Part shown: positions 62,107 to 64,000 of the stretch, piece by piece
How the letters are laid out: every line of letters begins with the position of its first letter
Position numbering within the stretch: position 1 is the first letter of the stretch
NCBI RefSeq assembly: GCF_027627475.1
Contig: NZ_CP115484.1
Coordinates: forward strand, 2,650,001-2,714,000
Length of the DNA stretch: 64,000 nt
Direction of reading: 5' to 3'
Origin: Paenibacillus sp. SYP-B4298
Lineage (GTDB): Bacteria > Bacillota > Bacilli > Paenibacillales > Paenibacillaceae
The notes under the pieces: generated by a model
Told to the model about the DNA's origin: nothing
Database searches by the model: none
Seen by the model: the letters and a program-made list of their open reading frames with translations, nothing else
Translations under genes and position numbers: made by a program

Positions 62107-63282
62107 CTAGGAGAACAACTGTGCCGCGGTGCGCTTGATCAGCGTCCACCAGCTTGCCTTGGCTACATTGCCCGGCGACTCAACATCGAATTGCGCAAGC
62201 ACTTTATCCCCTTGATACACCGTCAGCTTGCCGATGACTTGACCTGCCGCTAGCGGCGCCTTAAGCGGGCTGTTGATGGTCAACTCATGCCGGATGTTAT
62301 CTGTCGCGCTTCCCTTTTTAAGCAATACACTGTATGGATGCTTTGCCGCAATCGGCAGCTCGTTTGTTTCGCCCTTCTCCACAGCCACGCTTCCCAACTG
62401 GTCGCCAGCCTTGAAGATCGGATGGTTCATATATTGGGCAAATGAATAATCGAACATTTTGCCTACCTCGGCATTGCGAGTCTTAGTATTCGGTTCCCCC
62501 ATGACGACACCCACTACGCGCAACGAATCACGCACTGCAGTTGCAGTCAGGCAAAACTTTGCTTCACTGGTATATCCAGTCTTCAGCCCATCCGCCCCAC
62601 TATAGAAGCGAACCAGCTTGTTCGTATTAACCAGCCAGAACGGCTTCTCCGAATCTTTGCGCAGGTAGTCCTGATACTGTCCGGTATATTGGGTAATCTC
62701 CTGATGCTTGAGCAGCTCTCTGGACATGATGGCAATATCATAAGCGGAGGAATAATGGTTCTCTGCTGGCAGCCCGTTGCAGTTGACAAAGTGGGTATTT
62801 TTCAGTCCCAGCTCTTGTGCCCGCTCGTTCATCCGTTTGACGAAGGCTTCCTCTGTACCGGCGATTTTCTCGGCCATCGCCACCGAAGCATCATTGCCTG
62901 AAGCCATCGCGATTCCCTTGAGCAGCTCCTCTACCGTCATCTCCTCGCCCGGCTCCAGAAAAATCTGCGAGCCGCCCATGGATGCGGCATATTCACTTGT
63001 AACGACCTTGTCCGTCCATTTGATCTGCTCCGAATCGATCGCTTCCATGATGAGCAGCATCGTCATCACCTTCGTAATGCTCGCCGGCGGGAGTCGGTCA
63101 TGGCTGTTCTTCTCATAGATTACCGTTCCACTGTCCGCATCAAGCAATATGGCCGAACGGGCAGATGGCGCCAGATCTGGGGTCTCACTAGGCACCGCCT
63201 CCTCGGCCATAACCGCTGCTGGGAACAGCAGCAAGGCAGCTAAACCTAGCATCATCACTTTATACCAATATGTTTTCTTCAT
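62107..63282 (-). CDS. dacF: D-alanyl-D-alanine carboxypeptidase DacF
   Basis: 391-residue low-molecular-weight PBP. Signal peptide (cleavage after AVMA), active-site SITK (Ser68), ASGND and LKTGYT, then a C-terminal beta domain (about 285-370). DacF trims spore peptidoglycan stem peptides in the forespore. Upstream of spoIIAA as in B. subtilis. Ribosome site AGGAGGAG precedes ATG 63282. Confidence 0.95.
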   Translation of the reverse strand: MKKTYWYKVMMLGLAALLLFPAAVMAEEAVPSETPDLAPSARSAILLDADSGTVIYEKNSHDRLPPASITKVMTMLLIMEAIDSEQIKWTDKVVTSEYAASMGGSQIFLEPGEEMTVEELLKGIAMASGNDASVAMAEKIAGTEEAFVKRMNERAQELGLKNTHFVNCNGLPAENHYSSAYDIAIMSRELLKHQEITQYTGQYQDYLRKDSEKPFWLVNTNKLVRFYSGADGLKTGYTSEAKFCLTATAVRDSLRVVGVVMGEPNTKTRNAEVGKMFDYSFAQYMNHPIFKAGDQLGSVAVEKGETNELPIAAKHPYSVLLKKGSATDNIRHELTINSPLKAPLAAGQVIGKLTVYQGDKVLAQFDVESPGNVAKASWWTLIKRTAAQLFS

Positions 63283-63415
63283 TGCGGTCTCCTCCTGTAT
63301 CCGGTGCCTGAATAGTCAAGTCGTTGTGCTTCCTGTGCGCAGCTTGACACTCCAAGCTAGATTCTCCTCTACAGTGTCGACCGCTTATATGAAATCTATT
63401 CCATTTCTACAAAAT

Positions 63416-63516
63416 ATAAAAAAAATCACCTTTCGAAATGAGTGGCGGTCGCTGTCTTTTGCCGCGAAACGTGGTCGCTTTTTGCAAAAGACAGCATTCT
63501 CATTCGATAGGTGATT
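63416..63516 (-). terminator. Large terminator hairpin before dacF
   Basis: AATCACCTATCGAATGAG pairs with CTCATTTCGAAAGGTGATT, and inside it GCTGTCTTTTGC pairs with GCAAAAGACAGC; the minus strand then has eight U residues. About 90 nt, unusually long for a simple terminator. It would end transcription from the Spo0E-like gene. Confidence 0.75.
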
Positions 63517-63733
63517 CCCATAGGTATCTTGTCACTTCATGGCTATGAAGCGAACTTGCGGCGTGCTGTGCAGAGGTTTGGGGCATGCATAGCCGCCAGG
63601 TGGATGGCGATCCCCAACGCCATCCAACCAAGCTGCCCTGCTGCAACCATACCCAAGCGGGTGATAACTGGCCTGCAAGGTATCTAAAACACCAGGCCGA
63701 CGATTGTCCGAGCTGGATTATACATGCTCGGGA
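63517..63733. other. Non-coding stretch after the Spo0E-like gene
   Basis: A weak hairpin GTCCGAGC/GCTCGGGAC near 63699-63733 follows the gene's stop on the minus strand. No gene is seen. Confidence 0.35.
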
Positions 63734-63901
63734 CTACGTTTTACGGCTGGCGCATTTTTCCTTTTGCGCTTTGATAATAATCTGGTCCAGCATTTCACTT
63801 AGCAGCAACACCTCCCGATGCAGCAGCGACTGCTTACGTGTGGCGGTAGCCACCATCTGACCACGCAGCTTCTCAAGCTGCGCCGTACCCAACTTGTCCA
63901 T
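63734..63901 (-). CDS. Spo0E-like aspartyl-phosphate phosphatase
   Basis: 55 residues, helical hairpin. LEKLRGQMVATATRK and then LLLSEMLDQIIIK match the Spo0E-family pattern, whose SQELD-like motif is SEMLD here. Spo0E-type proteins dephosphorylate Spo0A-P and delay sporulation. ATG 63901 follows TGGAGTGA. Its place beside dacF-spoIIA fits a sporulation role. Confidence 0.75.
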   Translation of the reverse strand: MDKLGTAQLEKLRGQMVATATRKQSLLHREVLLLSEMLDQIIIKAQKEKCASRKT

Positions 63902-64000
63902 TTTTGTCACTCCATTAAAGGTTTGTCATGGACAGTATACGACGACCGCGATACAAATGTTGTCACAATGGGTCGAATCCAAATTTTACATTTTTGTAAC

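Noticed and set aside
1-64000. tRNA or rRNA genes
   Set aside because: No cloverleaf-type GGTTCRA arms or rRNA sequence were noticed in any gap; I could not run a covariance search.

Overview
The window reads as a chromosomal segment of an endospore-forming Paenibacillaceae (most likely Paenibacillus). Inferred from gene order matching the Bacillus subtilis ypf-ypb-serA-res-spm-dacB and ytf-scp-rib-ppiB-lysA-spoVA-spoIIA blocks, from strong AGGAGG ribosome sites, and from many sporulation and germination genes. No database was searched; names rest on motifs and synteny.

Left backbone (1-21 kb), almost all on the minus strand: start of the S1-like protein gene, plsC, cmk, ypfB, the PilZ gene ypfA, germination gene ypeB, prsW, a MecA adaptor, a metallophosphoesterase, a CPBP protease, serA (plus strand, with a terminator-bearing leader that contains a serine-rich micro-ORF), the resABCDE cytochrome c maturation/redox two-component cluster, rluB, spmA/spmB and dacB.

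Accessory island (about 21-47.4 kb), between dacB and ytfJ where the backbone is normally continuous. It carries a secreted protein of unknown function, broken ISL3- and IS3-type elements, a 1367-residue STAND NTPase with a Cap4/DUF4297-like N terminus (candidate Avs antiviral protein), and a polymorphic-toxin locus: a WapA-like surface protein, a 2238-residue secreted subtilase-Rhs fusion, and downstream a series of displaced toxin tails and putative immunity genes. Next to it sit an Sda-like sporulation checkpoint gene with an 11-codon ORF, tandem ComA-box-like dyads, a broken secreted-peptide gene, and a ComQXPA quorum-sensing locus in which comX is divergent from comP-comA-comQ and comA has a one-base frameshift. 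IS3-type left and right ends lie in the same orientation at the two island borders.

Right backbone (47.4-64 kb), minus strand: ytfJ, ytfI, scpB, scpA, the riboflavin operon ribD-ribE-ribBA-ribH under an FMN riboswitch, a polysaccharide deacetylase, ppiB, lysA, a reduced spoVA operon (AA, AB, AF only), spoIIAA-spoIIAB-sigF with a sigma-H-like promoter, dacF and a Spo0E-like phosphatase gene.

The most novel-looking part is the island: quorum sensing, a sporulation brake, a protease-armed Rhs toxin with tail cassettes and an Avs-like defence protein lie together, and the ComA-like boxes are placed where they could control the toxin side.
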